Positions 26,194 through 36,127 of a stretch of 64,000 bases of DNA are shown one piece after another. Within the stretch, counting starts at the first letter, position 1; the number at the start of each line of letters is the position of its first letter. The stretch comes from Chloroflexota bacterium (GTDB lineage: Bacteria; Chloroflexota; Chloroflexia; Thermomicrobiales; UBA6265), in the NCBI GenBank assembly GCA_023423795.1, contig JAFAEX010000158.1:9082-73081 (forward strand), given 5' to 3'. The notes below the pieces were generated by a model. That model saw only the letters and a program-made list of their open reading frames with translations, had not been told where the DNA came from and searched no databases. A program made the position numbers and the translations under genes.

Positions 26194-26275
26194 CGGCTGC
26201 CTCGTTTCGGCGACGTCGAGGACGGCGGCGCGGAACCGCCGAACCGGGGTTGACGGGCGGGGCAGGGGAATCGGG

Positions 26276-27331
26276 TCAAACTGACCAATTCTGCGGCACG
26301 AAGAGCCGTTCGTACAGGTCGATCGCGTATCGGTCGGTCATTGAGGCCACGTAGTCCGCGACGAGACGTTCCGGCGGTTCGTTGCGTCCGTGCCCTTGCC
26401 ACTCCTCCGGCAGGCGAGCCGCGTCATCGCAGTAGTGGGCGAACAGGGCGCGCACGATGTGCTGGGCGCGGGCCGTGTTGGGCTGTTCGTTCAGGGGAGT
26501 ATAGACCCGTTCGTACAGGAACTCCCGGAGCACGTCGGCCGCCGCCCGCACCGGTTCGGAGGTGGCGATGAAGCCCGGCGGGTTCTCGGCGTCGGACGCC
26601 GCGACGATGTCGCGGACCAAGGTATCGATGCGCGCGGCGTGGGTGCGGCCGAGGATCTCGAGCACGTCGGCCGGCACCTCGGCCGGGTCCAGCAGGCCGG
26701 CGCGCAGGGCGTCGTCGAGATCGTGGTTGATGTAAGCGACCCCGTCGGCAATCTTGACGATGTCGCCTTCCAGCGTGCCCGGTTGCCCGGCGGCATTGGC
26801 GGTGATGCCGGAGCGCGATTTCGAGTGGCGCAGGATGCCGTCGCGTGTCGGTTCGGTCAGGTTCAGCCCCTGGCCGTCCTTTTCCAGCACGTCCACGACG
26901 CGAAGGCTCTGCTCGTTGTGGCGGAAGCCTGGAAATACCTCGGCGAGGGCACGTTCGCCGGCGTGGCCGAACGGCGTGTGCCCGAGGTCGTGCCCGGTGG
27001 CGATCGCCTCGATCAGGTCCTCGTTCAGCCGAAGCGCCCGGCCGATGGTCCGCGCGATCTGGGTAACTTCGAGGGTGTGCGTCAGCCGCGTCCGGTAGTG
27101 ATCGCCGGTCGGCGCGATGAAGACCTGCGTCTTGTGCATCAGCCGCCGGAACGACTTGGTGTGGAGGATGCGGTCGCGGTCCCGCTGGAAACTGGTCCGC
27201 AGGTCCGATTCCGCTTCGGGACGCGCGCGGTGCTGTCCGGCGCTGCGGCACGCCGCGGGCGCGAGCCATGCGTCCTCGCGCGCTTCGAGCATGGCGCGGA
27301 TGCCGGCGGAAACGGCAGGGACGTCGGTCAC
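26276..27331 (-). CDS. dgt: deoxyguanosinetriphosphate triphosphohydrolase-like HD protein
   Basis: A 351-residue dGTPase-family HD protein that would split dNTPs into deoxynucleoside and triphosphate. The signature set is FQRDRDRILHTKSFRRLMHK, RLTHTLEVTQIARTI with the first His, and ATGHDLGHTPFGHAGE with the HD pair. A later VKIADGVAYINHDLDDA supplies the final Asp. The GTG at 27331 follows GGGAGGCGCATC. It precedes dnaG on the same strand, an arrangement that places nucleotide-pool control next to replication. Confidence 0.92.
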   Translation of the reverse strand: MTDVPAVSAGIRAMLEAREDAWLAPAACRSAGQHRARPEAESDLRTSFQRDRDRILHTKSFRRLMHKTQVFIAPTGDHYRTRLTHTLEVTQIARTIGRALRLNEDLIEAIATGHDLGHTPFGHAGERALAEVFPGFRHNEQSLRVVDVLEKDGQGLNLTEPTRDGILRHSKSRSGITANAAGQPGTLEGDIVKIADGVAYINHDLDDALRAGLLDPAEVPADVLEILGRTHAARIDTLVRDIVAASDAENPPGFIATSEPVRAAADVLREFLYERVYTPLNEQPNTARAQHIVRALFAHYCDDAARLPEEWQGHGRNEPPERLVADYVASMTDRYAIDLYERLFVPQNWSV

Positions 27332-27880
27332 GATGCGCCTCCCGGACACTGGACCATCATGAACGCACGGTACCATGATTTCGTCGCGAGCAGCGTATAC
27401 GTTCAAGGTGTACGTACAGACCGGCTGTGCATCGGATAAGAGTCATTTGGGGGTAGAGACGGTGCCATGGCGGTTCGACGACTGCATGGATCGATATGGT
27501 CATCGAGGATTGAGATGTGAAGGTCTGTTTCGCTAGCTCGCGACTCCGTACGGCGTCGCGATTCCCGTATCGGCCAACCGGATGACGGACTAGGGCTCCG
27601 TCATCCCGAGCGTGTCGCAGGATCTCGTCTTCGTGCCTTTGTCGGGGCGACGAGACCCCTCGATATGCACGAGGCGACCGGGGGTGCAGGCGCATGGACG
27701 GGAATGCGGGCGTGGACCGGTTGGCGAACCCCCATCGACCGCAACGGCGCGATCGATTCGCACGGATGACCAGCGGTGAGGCGGGAAGCCGGTTTGGGAG
27801 CCCCGACCCTGTCGCCGAGCGACACGTTCGCAACACGCGGCGCGGTCCCGAGATTACCCTGGAATGCGCGGCCGAGTGAC
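27332..27880. other. 549-bp intergenic stretch with a half copy of the GTCATCCCGAGC repeat
   Basis: No convincing gene is seen; a 61-residue plus-strand frame here has no ribosome-binding site and low-complexity composition. A single arm of the dispersed palindrome starts at 27600 (GTCATCCCGAGCGTGTCG) without a matching opposite arm. Close to dgt there is a GTACGTAC palindrome (about 27410-27417) and, on the minus strand, TTGAAC followed by GTATAC, which may include the dgt promoter. Confidence 0.5.
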
Positions 27881-30184
27881 TCAGCCGATCGGTTCGAGCC
27901 TGGCGAAGCTGGCCATCATGCGCTTCGCGCCGTGGCGGGCGAAGGTGATGGAGAGTTCCTGGTCGCCGTCTCGACGGTCGTCGGCGCTGGTGACGACGCC
28001 CTCGCCGAACTTGGCGTGGAACACCTTGTCGCCGGCCGCAAAGCGGTGAGCCGGCGGCGGCGGGGGCGGGGCTTCCTTCGCCACGGCCGTCCACCCGGGT
28101 GAATCGGATGCGCTGCGGACCTTGCTGGTGAGCGAGAACGAGCCGCTGGCGCTCGCCCGGGCCGACTTGCGCCGCCCGAGGTCCTCGACGTGCATCTCCG
28201 GCACCTGCGCCATGAAGCGCGAGACGACGGCTGGCTGGTAGCGCCCGTAGGTCGCGCGCCCGGCGGCGTAGGTCAGGTACAGGAGTTTCTCCGCCCGCGT
28301 GATGCCGACGTAGAACAGCCGCCGCTCTTCCTCCATCGGTAGCGGGTCGGACCACTCCGCCTCCACCGCCCGCGAGATGGGCAGCAGCCCGTCCTCGACG
28401 CCGCAGATGAAGACGACGGGGAACTCCAGCCCCTTGGCCGAATGCAGCGTGATCAGCGTCACCTTGCCGCGCCCGTCGTCCTCCATCGTGTCCACGTCGG
28501 AGACCAGCGAGACCTGTTCGAGGTAGGTGGGCAACTGCTCGTCCGGCGGCAGCACGTCGTATTTTTCGAGGTCGGTCCGCAGTTCGAGCACGTTGGCCCA
28601 GCGCTGCATCTCCTCCTCGTCGTCGTGGTTGAACGAGGCCGCGTAGCCGGTTTCGTCCACCACGCGGTCGAACAACTCCGGCAACGCCAGCGTCGGCTGG
28701 GCTTCGCGCAGTTTCGCGAAAACGGTCCCGAGCTTCGTCGCCGCCGTGCGCGCCGCGCCGGACAACTCGGGCGCGCCGTCGTCGCCCCTGCCCGGCGCGA
28801 GCGCGACGAACCCTTCCAGCAGCGGGCGACCGTGCATCGTCGCCCAGAGCCGCACGGCGTCGAGCGCCTTTGGCCCCAACCCGCGCCCGAGGGGGAGATT
28901 GCCGATCACCCGTTCGAGGCTGACCTCGTCGGCCGGATTGTGGAGCAGGCGCAGGACGGCGAGGACGTCCTTGACCTCTTTCCGCTCGTAGAAGCGCACC
29001 CCGCCGACGATGCGGTAGGGGATGTCCGAGGTGCGGAACGCCTCTTCCAGCACGCGGGACTGGGCGCCGGTGCGGTACATGACGGCCACGTCGTCGCCGC
29101 TCATGCCCGTGCGGGCCAGCACCCGGCGGATCTCGTCCACCACGAATCGGGCCTCATGGTTGCCGTCGGTGAGCTCGCGGACGACGATCTTGGCGCCCTC
29201 GTCATTCTCCGTCCGGAGCCGGCGGTCGATGCGCTGGGTGTTGGCGCGGATCACCCGGTCGGCGGTGTCCACGATCCGCTGGGTCGAGCGGTAGTTGAGT
29301 TCGAGGTCGATCCGGGTGGCGTCGGGAAAGTCCTTCTCGAAGTCGAGGATGTTGCGGATGTCGGCCTGCCGCCAGCCGTAGATCGACTGGTCGGGGTCGC
29401 CGACGACGAAAAGGTTGCGGTGCTTCTCGGCCAGCGCCGAAACGAGGATGTACTGGACGCGGTTGGTGTCCTGGTACTCGTCCACCATGACGTGGCGGAA
29501 CCGCTCCTGGTAAGCGCCGAGCAGCCCGGGCGCCTGGTCGAAGAGCTGGAGCGGCATGCCGAGCAGGTCGTCGAAATCGACCGCGTTCGCCTTGCGCAGC
29601 GCCCGCTGGTACTCCTTGAAGACGCGGGCTACTACCTCGTCGTCGTAGGTCTCGGTGGCGTTGGCGAACTCCTCCGGCGACAGCAGCAGACTCTTGGCCG
29701 CCGAAATTCGCGACAGCATCCGCCGGGGCGCGACCTGCTTGGGGTCGAGGCCGACCGCCTGCACGGCTTTCTTGGCGAGGTCCATCTGGTCGGCGTCGTC
29801 GTAGATCAGGAAGTTCGGCAGCAGCCCGATCCGGTCCGCAACCAGACCGGGGTTCTGGCGCAGCACGCGCACGCCGAACGAGTGGAACGTGCCCATCACC
29901 AGCCCGCGCAGGTCGCGGCCGTCGAGCAGTTTTTCGATGCGGTCGCGCATCTCGCGGGCGGCCTTGTTGGTGAACGTCACCGCGAGGATCTGCTCCGGCA
30001 ACACCCCGCAGGCGTCGATCAGGTAGGCGATGCGATGGACCAGCACCCGCGTCTTGCCCGAACCGGGTCCGGCGACGACCAGCACCGGTCCGTCCACGGT
30101 CGTGACGGCCCGTTGCTGCTCGACATTCAGGCCGTGCAGAAGGGCGTGCGCGGGTTCGGTCTGGGTAGCATCGGCGGCATTCAC
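27881..30184 (-). CDS. pcrA: ATP-dependent DNA helicase, UvrD/PcrA family
   Basis: A 767-residue superfamily 1 3'-5' helicase for repair and replication-fork processing. Walker A is VVAGPGSGKTRVLVHRI, motif II is VMVDEYQDTNRVQY, motif III VVGDPDQSIYGWRQA, motif V/VI LHSAKGLEFPVVF and FYVGITRAEKLLYLTYA. The end carries a C-terminal tudor-like FAAGDKVFHAKFGEGVV segment, typical of PcrA, which binds RNA polymerase. The GTG at 30184 follows GAGGATGCGCCC. Confidence 0.95.
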   Translation of the reverse strand: MNAADATQTEPAHALLHGLNVEQQRAVTTVDGPVLVVAGPGSGKTRVLVHRIAYLIDACGVLPEQILAVTFTNKAAREMRDRIEKLLDGRDLRGLVMGTFHSFGVRVLRQNPGLVADRIGLLPNFLIYDDADQMDLAKKAVQAVGLDPKQVAPRRMLSRISAAKSLLLSPEEFANATETYDDEVVARVFKEYQRALRKANAVDFDDLLGMPLQLFDQAPGLLGAYQERFRHVMVDEYQDTNRVQYILVSALAEKHRNLFVVGDPDQSIYGWRQADIRNILDFEKDFPDATRIDLELNYRSTQRIVDTADRVIRANTQRIDRRLRTENDEGAKIVVRELTDGNHEARFVVDEIRRVLARTGMSGDDVAVMYRTGAQSRVLEEAFRTSDIPYRIVGGVRFYERKEVKDVLAVLRLLHNPADEVSLERVIGNLPLGRGLGPKALDAVRLWATMHGRPLLEGFVALAPGRGDDGAPELSGAARTAATKLGTVFAKLREAQPTLALPELFDRVVDETGYAASFNHDDEEEMQRWANVLELRTDLEKYDVLPPDEQLPTYLEQVSLVSDVDTMEDDGRGKVTLITLHSAKGLEFPVVFICGVEDGLLPISRAVEAEWSDPLPMEEERRLFYVGITRAEKLLYLTYAAGRATYGRYQPAVVSRFMAQVPEMHVEDLGRRKSARASASGSFSLTSKVRSASDSPGWTAVAKEAPPPPPPAHRFAAGDKVFHAKFGEGVVTSADDRRDGDQELSITFARHGAKRMMASFARLEPIG

Positions 30185-30369
30185 GGGCGCATCCTCGGGC
30201 TCGGCAGGGCCAATCGTGGGCAGGGGAGAACCGGTCGCCGGACAGGTGTTGCATCGCCGGGACCGGGGCGGGAAACGAGCCGAGTCTAGCATCGGCGGCC
30301 TCGTCCAACGCCGCTCCCCGCGTTGACGATGCCGCCGGACGCTTGGTATCCTTTCTTCCGTCGCAACGC

Positions 30370-30444
30370 GCCGACGTAGCTCAGCGGCAGAGCAAGGGAC
30401 TCATAAGCCCTTGGCCGGTGGTTCGATTCCACCCGTCGGCACCA
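30370..30444 (+). tRNA. tRNA-Met (anticodon CAT)
   Basis: Acceptor GCCGACG with CGTCGGC, discriminator A and encoded CCA. The anticodon loop CTCATAA gives CAU; the anticodon stem has an A-G mismatch next to the loop. G1-C72 excludes initiator tRNA. It could instead be the tRNA-Ile(CAU) that TilS modifies, since tilS starts 240 nt downstream, but the G4-C69 and A5-U68 pairs fit Met better. Confidence 0.85.
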
Positions 30445-30668
30445 GCGAGGTTCGCCCGGTCCGCATGCGGATCGGGCGTTTTGTTTGTTCACCACCGCCC
30501 GGAATTCCCGGTGCGATGCCTCTTCGCGGCCTGCGAGTTGCTCCGGAAGTCAGGATTCCGTAGCAGCGTTTTCAGCACCTAATACATGCGAATGCTCGGC
30601 CGCGCCGATAGACTGCAGCCCCGCCAGAACGCGAACGTGCAGCGACCGCGCCTCCGGCCCGCCGGCAC

Positions 30669-30674
30669 TACACT
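30669..30674 (+). promoter_or_regulatory. -10 box of tilS-hpt (leaderless)
   Basis: TACACT ends 8 nt before the tilS ATG at 30683, and no ribosome-binding site is present, so the transcript probably begins at the start codon. The -35 region is unclear. Confidence 0.5.
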
Positions 30675-30682
30675 CCGCCTCC

Positions 30683-31750
30683 ATGGACGGATTTCAAGGC
30701 GCCTTGCCGCGCACGCGTCAGACGCCGGTCGGCCTCGAACAACGGCTGGCCTTGCGACTTCGCGGCGCGGGGTTTGCGGTCGGTGCGCCACTCGTCGTGG
30801 GGTTCTCCGGCGGGACGGATTCGCTGGCGCTGGCGGCGGCATTCGCCCGCGTGCGTGAGCCCGGGCGGCGCATCGTGCTGGCCCACGTCGATCATGGCTT
30901 GAGGCCCGATTCCGCTGACCACGCCGATGCCGCGAACGCGCTGGCCGCGACGCTGGGTCTTCCGTTTCGCGCGTGCCGGATCGCCGGCGAACCGCGCTCG
31001 CTCCATCCCGGGCTCGGCGTCGAGGAGGCCGCCCGCCGTGAGCGGTACCGGCTGCTCGCGGCGATCGTGCGGGGCGAAGGGGCGGCGGCGCTCGCCCTCG
31101 CCCACCACCGCGACGACCAGGCGGAGACGGTGCTGCTCCACGTGCTGCGGGGAGCGGGAACGAGCGGCGCCGCCGCGATGGCGGAGACGGTCGTCCGCCC
31201 GGTGCCGTGGTGGGACGATCCGGAAGCCGGGCCGTGGCCGTTGACGATCTGGCGCCCGCTGATCGCGGAACCGCGCGCCGAACTCGCTGCCTACGTCTCG
31301 GCGACCGGGCTTGCGCCGCTGCACGATCCGACGAATGATGATCCCGCCTTCCGGCGAAACCTCGTCCGGCACGAGGTGCTGCCGGCGCTCGAGCAGGTGT
31401 GGCCGGGCGCGGCGGCGGCGCTTTCCCGCCACGCCGCGCTGGCGGCCGAGGACGACGCGCTGTTGTCGGGGATGGCTGCCGCGGTGCTCGCCGAGGCGCG
31501 TGTCCACGGCGGACTTCTCGCCGCACGGGTCTCGGGCGAGCCGCCGGCGATCGCGCGCCGGGTCATCCGGGCGTGGCTCGTGGACAATGCGCCCGGGCTG
31601 GAGATTTCGGCCGAGCGCACCGATGCCGTGTTCGGGTTGCTGGACCCGGGACGCGGCGGGCGCCGGATCGACGTGGGGCAGGGGTGGACCGCGATCGGGC
31701 GGAGCGGGATGATCCGGCTGGAGCGTCGGACGGGCGGGGAGGACGGATGA
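30683..31750 (+). CDS. tilS: tRNA(Ile)-lysidine synthase
   Basis: A 355-residue N-type ATP pyrophosphatase that changes C34 of tRNA-Ile(CAU) to lysidine so that it reads AUA. The PP-loop is VVGFSGGTDSLALAAAF, with HVDHGLRPDSADHADAA, HHRDDQAETVLLHVLRG and HDPTNDDPAFRRNLVRHEVL. A C-terminal domain follows. Translation looks leaderless. The last codons overlap the hpt start by 4 nt (ATGA), so both are translated together. A tRNA with CAU anticodon lies just upstream. Confidence 0.94.
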   Translation: MDGFQGALPRTRQTPVGLEQRLALRLRGAGFAVGAPLVVGFSGGTDSLALAAAFARVREPGRRIVLAHVDHGLRPDSADHADAANALAATLGLPFRACRIAGEPRSLHPGLGVEEAARRERYRLLAAIVRGEGAAALALAHHRDDQAETVLLHVLRGAGTSGAAAMAETVVRPVPWWDDPEAGPWPLTIWRPLIAEPRAELAAYVSATGLAPLHDPTNDDPAFRRNLVRHEVLPALEQVWPGAAAALSRHAALAAEDDALLSGMAAAVLAEARVHGGLLAARVSGEPPAIARRVIRAWLVDNAPGLEISAERTDAVFGLLDPGRGGRRIDVGQGWTAIGRSGMIRLERRTGGEDG

Positions 31751-32307
31751 ACTGGCAACGGGAACCGCGGGCAGCCGGGGTGGCGAAGATCCTGATCACC
31801 GAGCAGGAGTTGCAGCGGCGCATCTACGAACTCGGCCGGGAACTGGACCGCCGTTACGTCGGCAAGGCGCCGCTGATGGTCGGCGTCCTCAACGGCGCTG
31901 TCGCGTTCATGACCGACCTGATGCGGGCGATGACCGTGCCGGTCGAGATCGACTTCATGGCCGTCTCGTCCTACGGCGCATCGACGCGGAGTTCCGGGGT
32001 CGTCCGTATCATCAAGGACCTTAACAACGAGGTCGAGGGCCGCGACGTCCTCGTCGTCGAGGACATTGTCGATAGCGGCCTGACCCTGCAGTACCTGCTC
32101 GACGTGCTCCAGCGGCGCAACCCGGCCTCGCTGGAGGTGGTCGCCCTGCTGCGCAAGGACAAGCCGGACGCCATCGACGTGCAGGTCGATTTGGCAGGGT
32201 TCGACATCCCGGACGAGTTCGTCGTCGGGTACGGGCTCGATTACGCGGAGCGGTACCGGAACCTTCCCTACGTCGCCGTCCTGGACCCGTCCGCAATCGA
32301 GGAATAA
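31747..32307 (+). CDS. hpt: hypoxanthine phosphoribosyltransferase
   Basis: A 186-residue purine-salvage enzyme making IMP/GMP from PRPP and hypoxanthine or guanine. The PRPP motif is VLVVEDIVDSGLTLQYLL, with MVGVLNGAVAFMTDLMR earlier and the C-terminal VDLAGFDIPDEFVVGYGLDY. It overlaps tilS by 4 nt and is followed 87 nt later by ftsH, giving the widely conserved tilS-hpt-ftsH order. Confidence 0.96.
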   Translation: MNWQREPRAAGVAKILITEQELQRRIYELGRELDRRYVGKAPLMVGVLNGAVAFMTDLMRAMTVPVEIDFMAVSSYGASTRSSGVVRIIKDLNNEVEGRDVLVVEDIVDSGLTLQYLLDVLQRRNPASLEVVALLRKDKPDAIDVQVDLAGFDIPDEFVVGYGLDYAERYRNLPYVAVLDPSAIEE

Positions 32308-32320
32308 CCCGGTTCGGGTG

Positions 32321-32326
32321 TATACT
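32321..32326 (+). promoter_or_regulatory. -10 box upstream of ftsH
   Basis: TATACT, 69 nt ahead of the ftsH ATG, inside the hpt-ftsH gap; the -35 is weak. It would let ftsH be expressed apart from tilS-hpt. Confidence 0.45.
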
Positions 32327-32394
32327 TTTCCGCTACGCGCCGCCTGCCCGCGATGACGGAGACGTTCCCGACGGCGCGCTGCGGGAGACAGTTC

Positions 32395-34365
32395 ATGGGT
32401 GAATCGAAATGGCTCCGGAACGGGCTGGTCTGGCTCGTTCTCGTTGTCGCGACCATCGCCTTGTGGGTGACGTTCGTCGGCAACGACCCGCAGACCGAGA
32501 ACATAAGCGTCGGCCAGATGGCGGCGGCGATCCGCGGCAACCAGGTTGACCGGCTCGTCCAGAAGCAGGACGGGCGTGATGTCATCGTTCACTACCGCGA
32601 CGGGGCGGGCCTCGCCAACGCGGTGGTCACGCTGCCGGCTGGCACCGACCTGCTTACCGTCCTCGACAACTACGGCATCGAGGCGTCGTCGCTGCCGCCG
32701 GACCTGGTCGTGTTCGAACCGGCCAGCCGCTGGACCGGCCTGCTGTCGGCCATGACCTTCCTCCTGCCGACGCTGTTCCTGATCGGCATCTTCGTCTTCA
32801 TGATGCGGCAGGCGCAGGGCAGCAACAACCAGGCGATGAGTTTCGGCAAGAGCCGCGCCCGCCTCTTCACCGGCAACAAGCCGACGGTGACGTTCGCCGA
32901 CGTCGCCGGGGTCGATGAGGCCAAGGAAGAACTGGTCGAGGTCGTCGAGTTCCTCAAGTACCCGGAGAAGTTCGCCGCGCTCGGCGCGCGCATCCCGCGC
33001 GGCGTGCTGCTCGTCGGACCGCCGGGTACCGGCAAGACCCTTCTGTCGCGGGCCGTCGCCGGCGAGGCGGGGGTGCCGTTCTTCTCGATCTCCGGTTCGG
33101 AGTTCGTCGAGATGTTCGTCGGCGTCGGCGCAAGCCGGGTCCGGGACCTTTTCGAGCAAGCCAAGCGCAACGCGCCCTGCATCGTCTTCGTTGACGAGAT
33201 CGACGCCGTCGGCCGGCAACGTGGGGCCGGCCTCGGCGGCAGCCACGACGAGCGGGAGCAGACCCTCAACCAGATCCTGGTCGAGATGGACGGTTTCGAC
33301 TCGTCCACCAACGTCATCGTCATCGCCGCGACCAACCGGCCCGACGTGCTGGACCCGGCGCTGCTGCGCCCGGGCCGCTTCGACCGGCAGGTGATCCTGG
33401 ACCGGCCCGACATCGCCGGTCGCCGGCAAATCCTCGAAGTCCACGCCCGCGGAAAGCCGCTGGAAGAAGAAGTCTCGGTGGAGAACCTGGCCCGCCAGAC
33501 GCCGGGCTTTTCCGGCGCGGACCTGGAGAACCTCGTCAACGAAGCGGCGATCCTCGCCGCGCGGCGAAACAAGAAGACCGTCGGCCACGATGAACTGACC
33601 GAGGCGATCGACCGCGTGATCGCCGGGCCGCAGCGCAAGAGCCGGGTCATCTCCGAGCGCGAGCGCACGATGACCGCCTACCACGAGGCCGGTCACGCGC
33701 TCGTCGCCCGCATGCTGCCCAACGCCGACCCGGTGCGGAAGGTCAGCATCGTCGCCCGCGGCATGATGGGCGGCTACACGCGCGTGGTGCCGAACGAGGA
33801 CCGCCTGTTCAAGACCAAGGCCCAGTTCGAGGACGACCTCGCGGTCTTCATGGCGGGGCACGTCGCCGAGATGATGGTGTTCGAGGAGCAGTCCACCGGC
33901 GCGGCCAACGACATCGAGCGGGCGACCGCCGTGGCGCGGCGGATGGTCACCGAGTTCGGGATGAGCGACCTCGGCCCGCTCGCGTTCGGCAAGAAGGACG
34001 AACTGGTCTTCCTCGGCCGCGAGATCTCCGAACAGCGCAACTACAGCGACGAGGTGGCCTACCGGATCGACCAGGAGATCGGCCGCCTCGTCGAGCAGGC
34101 GCACGCCCGCGCCAGGGAGATCCTCTCCACCCACGCGGACAAACTGGAAGCCATCGCCGAGTTGCTGATCCGGGAAGAGACGATCGAGGGGGAGGAACTC
34201 GAAGCCCTCTTCGACACCCCGCGCCCGCAGCCGGACCTGGTCGGGCCGCCGCTGGGCCGCCCGGCGACCCGCTTCAATCCGCGCCCGCAGGTCGCGCCGG
34301 ACAACCGGCCGGAACTGGACGCCAAGTCTGGCCCCGGCAAGTGGTCGCCGCAACCCGCCGACTGA
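32395..34365 (+). CDS. ftsH: ATP-dependent zinc metalloprotease FtsH
   Basis: A 656-residue membrane AAA+ protease. Two transmembrane helices (around [19 protein letters not shown] and [20 protein letters not shown]) flank an extracytoplasmic domain of ~90 residues. The AAA module has [33 protein letters not shown] and [20 protein letters not shown]. The zinc site is HEAGH (about residue 429) with the third ligand in the following M41 domain. The ATG at 32395 has GGGAGACAGTTC before it. It degrades damaged and regulatory membrane proteins. A terminator follows. Confidence 0.97.
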   Translation: MGESKWLRNGLVWLVLVVATIALWVTFVGNDPQTENISVGQMAAAIRGNQVDRLVQKQDGRDVIVHYRDGAGLANAVVTLPAGTDLLTVLDNYGIEASSLPPDLVVFEPASRWTGLLSAMTFLLPTLFLIGIFVFMMRQAQGSNNQAMSFGKSRARLFTGNKPTVTFADVAGVDEAKEELVEVVEFLKYPEKFAALGARIPRGVLLVGPPGTGKTLLSRAVAGEAGVPFFSISGSEFVEMFVGVGASRVRDLFEQAKRNAPCIVFVDEIDAVGRQRGAGLGGSHDEREQTLNQILVEMDGFDSSTNVIVIAATNRPDVLDPALLRPGRFDRQVILDRPDIAGRRQILEVHARGKPLEEEVSVENLARQTPGFSGADLENLVNEAAILAARRNKKTVGHDELTEAIDRVIAGPQRKSRVISERERTMTAYHEAGHALVARMLPNADPVRKVSIVARGMMGGYTRVVPNEDRLFKTKAQFEDDLAVFMAGHVAEMMVFEEQSTGAANDIERATAVARRMVTEFGMSDLGPLAFGKKDELVFLGREISEQRNYSDEVAYRIDQEIGRLVEQAHARAREILSTHADKLEAIAELLIREETIEGEELEALFDTPRPQPDLVGPPLGRPATRFNPRPQVAPDNRPELDAKSGPGKWSPQPAD

Positions 34366-34389
34366 CCGTTTCAGGCAGTCTGGTCCCTT

Positions 34390-34420
34390 CCGCGCCCGGT
34401 CGAACGACCGGGCGCGGTTT
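34390..34420 (+). terminator. terminator of ftsH
   Basis: A 12-13-bp stem (34390-34402 with 34405-34417) with a tight GAAC apex, followed by TTTCGTT. It is 25 nt past the ftsH stop. Confidence 0.8.
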
Positions 34421-34750
34421 CGTTCCCGTGCCCGATCGCAGGTTGGGGCGCACTCCGCGAACGCGGTGGCACAGACACCCCTTGCACGTACTTCCGGGCG
34501 TTGGGGTGGGAGGGAACGCGAATCGACCCGACTGCGGTCGTTCTGGCGCGTACGTACGCAGAGATTCGCGATCGAAAAAATGCCGAGCCAGCAGCGAAGA
34601 AGGGCCGAGGAAACACGGTTGAAGGCGCTGCACGCAACCTGACCGGGTCCGGCCCAGTACGGCGGGCAAGGGATGGGTCAGGCGGCCGGAGAGACGGGTT
34701 CGCTGGCGCCACCGGCCACCGGCCGGATCTCGGAGGTTTGCGCACGACTG
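34421..34750. other. 330-bp intergenic stretch without a gene
   Basis: Nothing translatable with a start site is seen. A GCGTACGTACGC palindrome (about 34541-34552) matches one inside the 10.9-kb inverted repeat, and the surrounding GATTCGCGATCG is palindromic too. It may be a decayed copy of that element. Confidence 0.35.
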
Positions 34751-34780
34751 AAAACGGCCCGGGCGCATTGCCCGGGCCGT
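34751..34780 (-). terminator. terminator of tRNA-Ala
   Basis: A perfect 11-bp stem (34754-34764 with 34770-34780) and GCATT loop, followed on the minus strand by TTTT. It lies 13 nt beyond the tRNA 3' end. Confidence 0.85.
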
Positions 34781-34793
34781 CGCAGGTTCCTCG

Positions 34794-34869
<76 letters not shown>

Positions 34870-34976
34870 GCGCGGAACGCCGAGAGTATACGCAGCGCCG
34901 GGCCGAAGCGTCAACGAGGACGGCCGCCAGACCCGTGGGATGCCGCGGGCGACCGCTAGCATGGCCGCGGGCCGGG

Positions 34977-34985
34977 TGATATACT
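34977..34985 (+). promoter_or_regulatory. extended -10 promoter of tRNA-Gly
   Basis: TGATATACT, an extended -10 (TGn plus TATACT), ends 12 nt before tRNA-Gly. No clear -35 is present, as expected for an extended -10. Confidence 0.6.
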
Positions 34986-34996
34986 CCGGCCGAGTT

Positions 34997-35072
34997 GCGG
35001 GGGTAACTCAGTTGGTAGAGTACCTGCTTCCCAAGCAGGCTGTCGCGGGTTCGAGTCCCGTCCCCCGCTCCA
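34997..35072 (+). tRNA. tRNA-Gly (anticodon CCC)
   Basis: Acceptor GCGGGGG with CCCCCGC, discriminator T, encoded CCA. The anticodon stem CCTGC/GCAGG has loop TTCCCAA giving CCC, which reads GGG. Its own promoter and terminator flank it. Confidence 0.96.
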
Positions 35073-35088
35073 GTACCCACCGACGCTT

Positions 35089-35120
35089 GCGGCCCCGAGG
35101 ACTTCCTCGGGGCCGCTTTT
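35089..35120 (+). terminator. terminator of tRNA-Gly
   Basis: A 12-13-bp GC stem (35089-35101 with 35104-35116) followed by TTTTG. A closely related hairpin is at 36322-36349. Confidence 0.85.
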
Positions 35121-35167
35121 GTTTCGTCCTACCGTGCGTCCTGTTGGCCAAACCGGCGCGGTGGGAT

Positions 35168-36127
35168 CTAGAGGCCACGTTCGTCGCGGAACTCCGTGAG
35201 AAGGTCGTTCGCGGTCCCGATCTTGTCGGTGGCTTCCTGGATCAGCGCCGCTGCCTGTTCGAGTTTGGCGGCGTCGAACGTGTCGAGGCCCTCGGCGATC
35301 AGGAACGAGGCGTCGTTGAGCAGGTTCAACGAGCTCAGGGTTTCGGCGTGAACGGACGCGATCGACGCAGGCGGCACGATCTCCTGGGCCCGTTCGTAGG
35401 ACACTCGCCAGATCGCCAACTCCGTCGCGACCTCGATGGTCCAGTCGTCGCTGCCGATCCGCGGGTTCGAGGCGAGGGCGCTGAACCGGCCCAGGCTGTC
35501 GGACATGTCGGAGAGAATCGGCGTGATCTCGTCGATGTAGGCAGCGACGTTTGCCGTGTCGTCGAATGCGGCAGCCGGCGCCGGCGTGGGCGTCGGAGAA
35601 GTCGCTGCACCCGGGCTGGTGGCGATGTTCGTTTCGTCGTCTGCGGAGTCGTCGGCCACGCTTCCCGGCACCGGCGCCATTTCGTCGATGACGAACAGCG
35701 ACAGGTCAGTGCCGGCGGCGGACGGGCTGAGGTAGCCGATGCCGGAGACGCCCGAGTCGTCGATCGGAATCAGGCCGACGACGAGCGAGCCGGACCCGTC
35801 GAACACCCCGCCGATCGAGCCGCACGCGAGATCCACGTTCGGGTTCTTGGGATCGGCCACGAAGAGCGACCAGCCCGCTTCGGCGAGGGCGGCGAGCGGA
35901 ACGTCGAGGGACGTGCGCGATTGGGCGGCCGTCACGGCGTCTTCGTGACCGACGGGTTCACCCACCGGCACGGCGGCTGGGGTGAGATCGGCGACCAGCG
36001 CGCCCGGCTCGTCGCAGCCGCCGGAGTAGATCGCGGCGGGGTACGCGCCGTCCTGCGCGGCTGCGCCAAACGGTAGCGCGAGGCCGGCCACGGTTCCGAC
36101 GATGGCGATGCGAACGGCATTGTTCAT
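35168..36127 (-). CDS. secreted two-part protein of unknown function
   Basis: A 319-residue exported protein. The signal peptide is MNNAVRIAIVGTVAGLALPF with cleavage near GAAAQ. The first part (about residues 26-145) is beta-rich with two Cys (GGCDEPGAL and DLACGSIGG) that could form a disulfide; it resembles CHRD-like secreted domains only loosely. A Ser/Pro/Thr linker (residues ~160-180) leads to a helical C-terminal domain of ~135 residues with ITPILSDMSDSLGRFSALAS. No enzyme motif is seen. It stands alone on the minus strand. Confidence 0.72.
   Translation of the reverse strand: MNNAVRIAIVGTVAGLALPFGAAAQDGAYPAAIYSGGCDEPGALVADLTPAAVPVGEPVGHEDAVTAAQSRTSLDVPLAALAEAGWSLFVADPKNPNVDLACGSIGGVFDGSGSLVVGLIPIDDSGVSGIGYLSPSAAGTDLSLFVIDEMAPVPGSVADDSADDETNIATSPGAATSPTPTPAPAAAFDDTANVAAYIDEITPILSDMSDSLGRFSALASNPRIGSDDWTIEVATELAIWRVSYERAQEIVPPASIASVHAETLSSLNLLNDASFLIAEGLDTFDAAKLEQAAALIQEATDKIGTANDLLTEFRDERGL

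Noticed and set aside
27694..27879. 61-residue plus-strand frame in the dgt-pcrA gap
   Set aside because: No ribosome-binding site, low-complexity content and it lies in repeat-bearing intergenic DNA.
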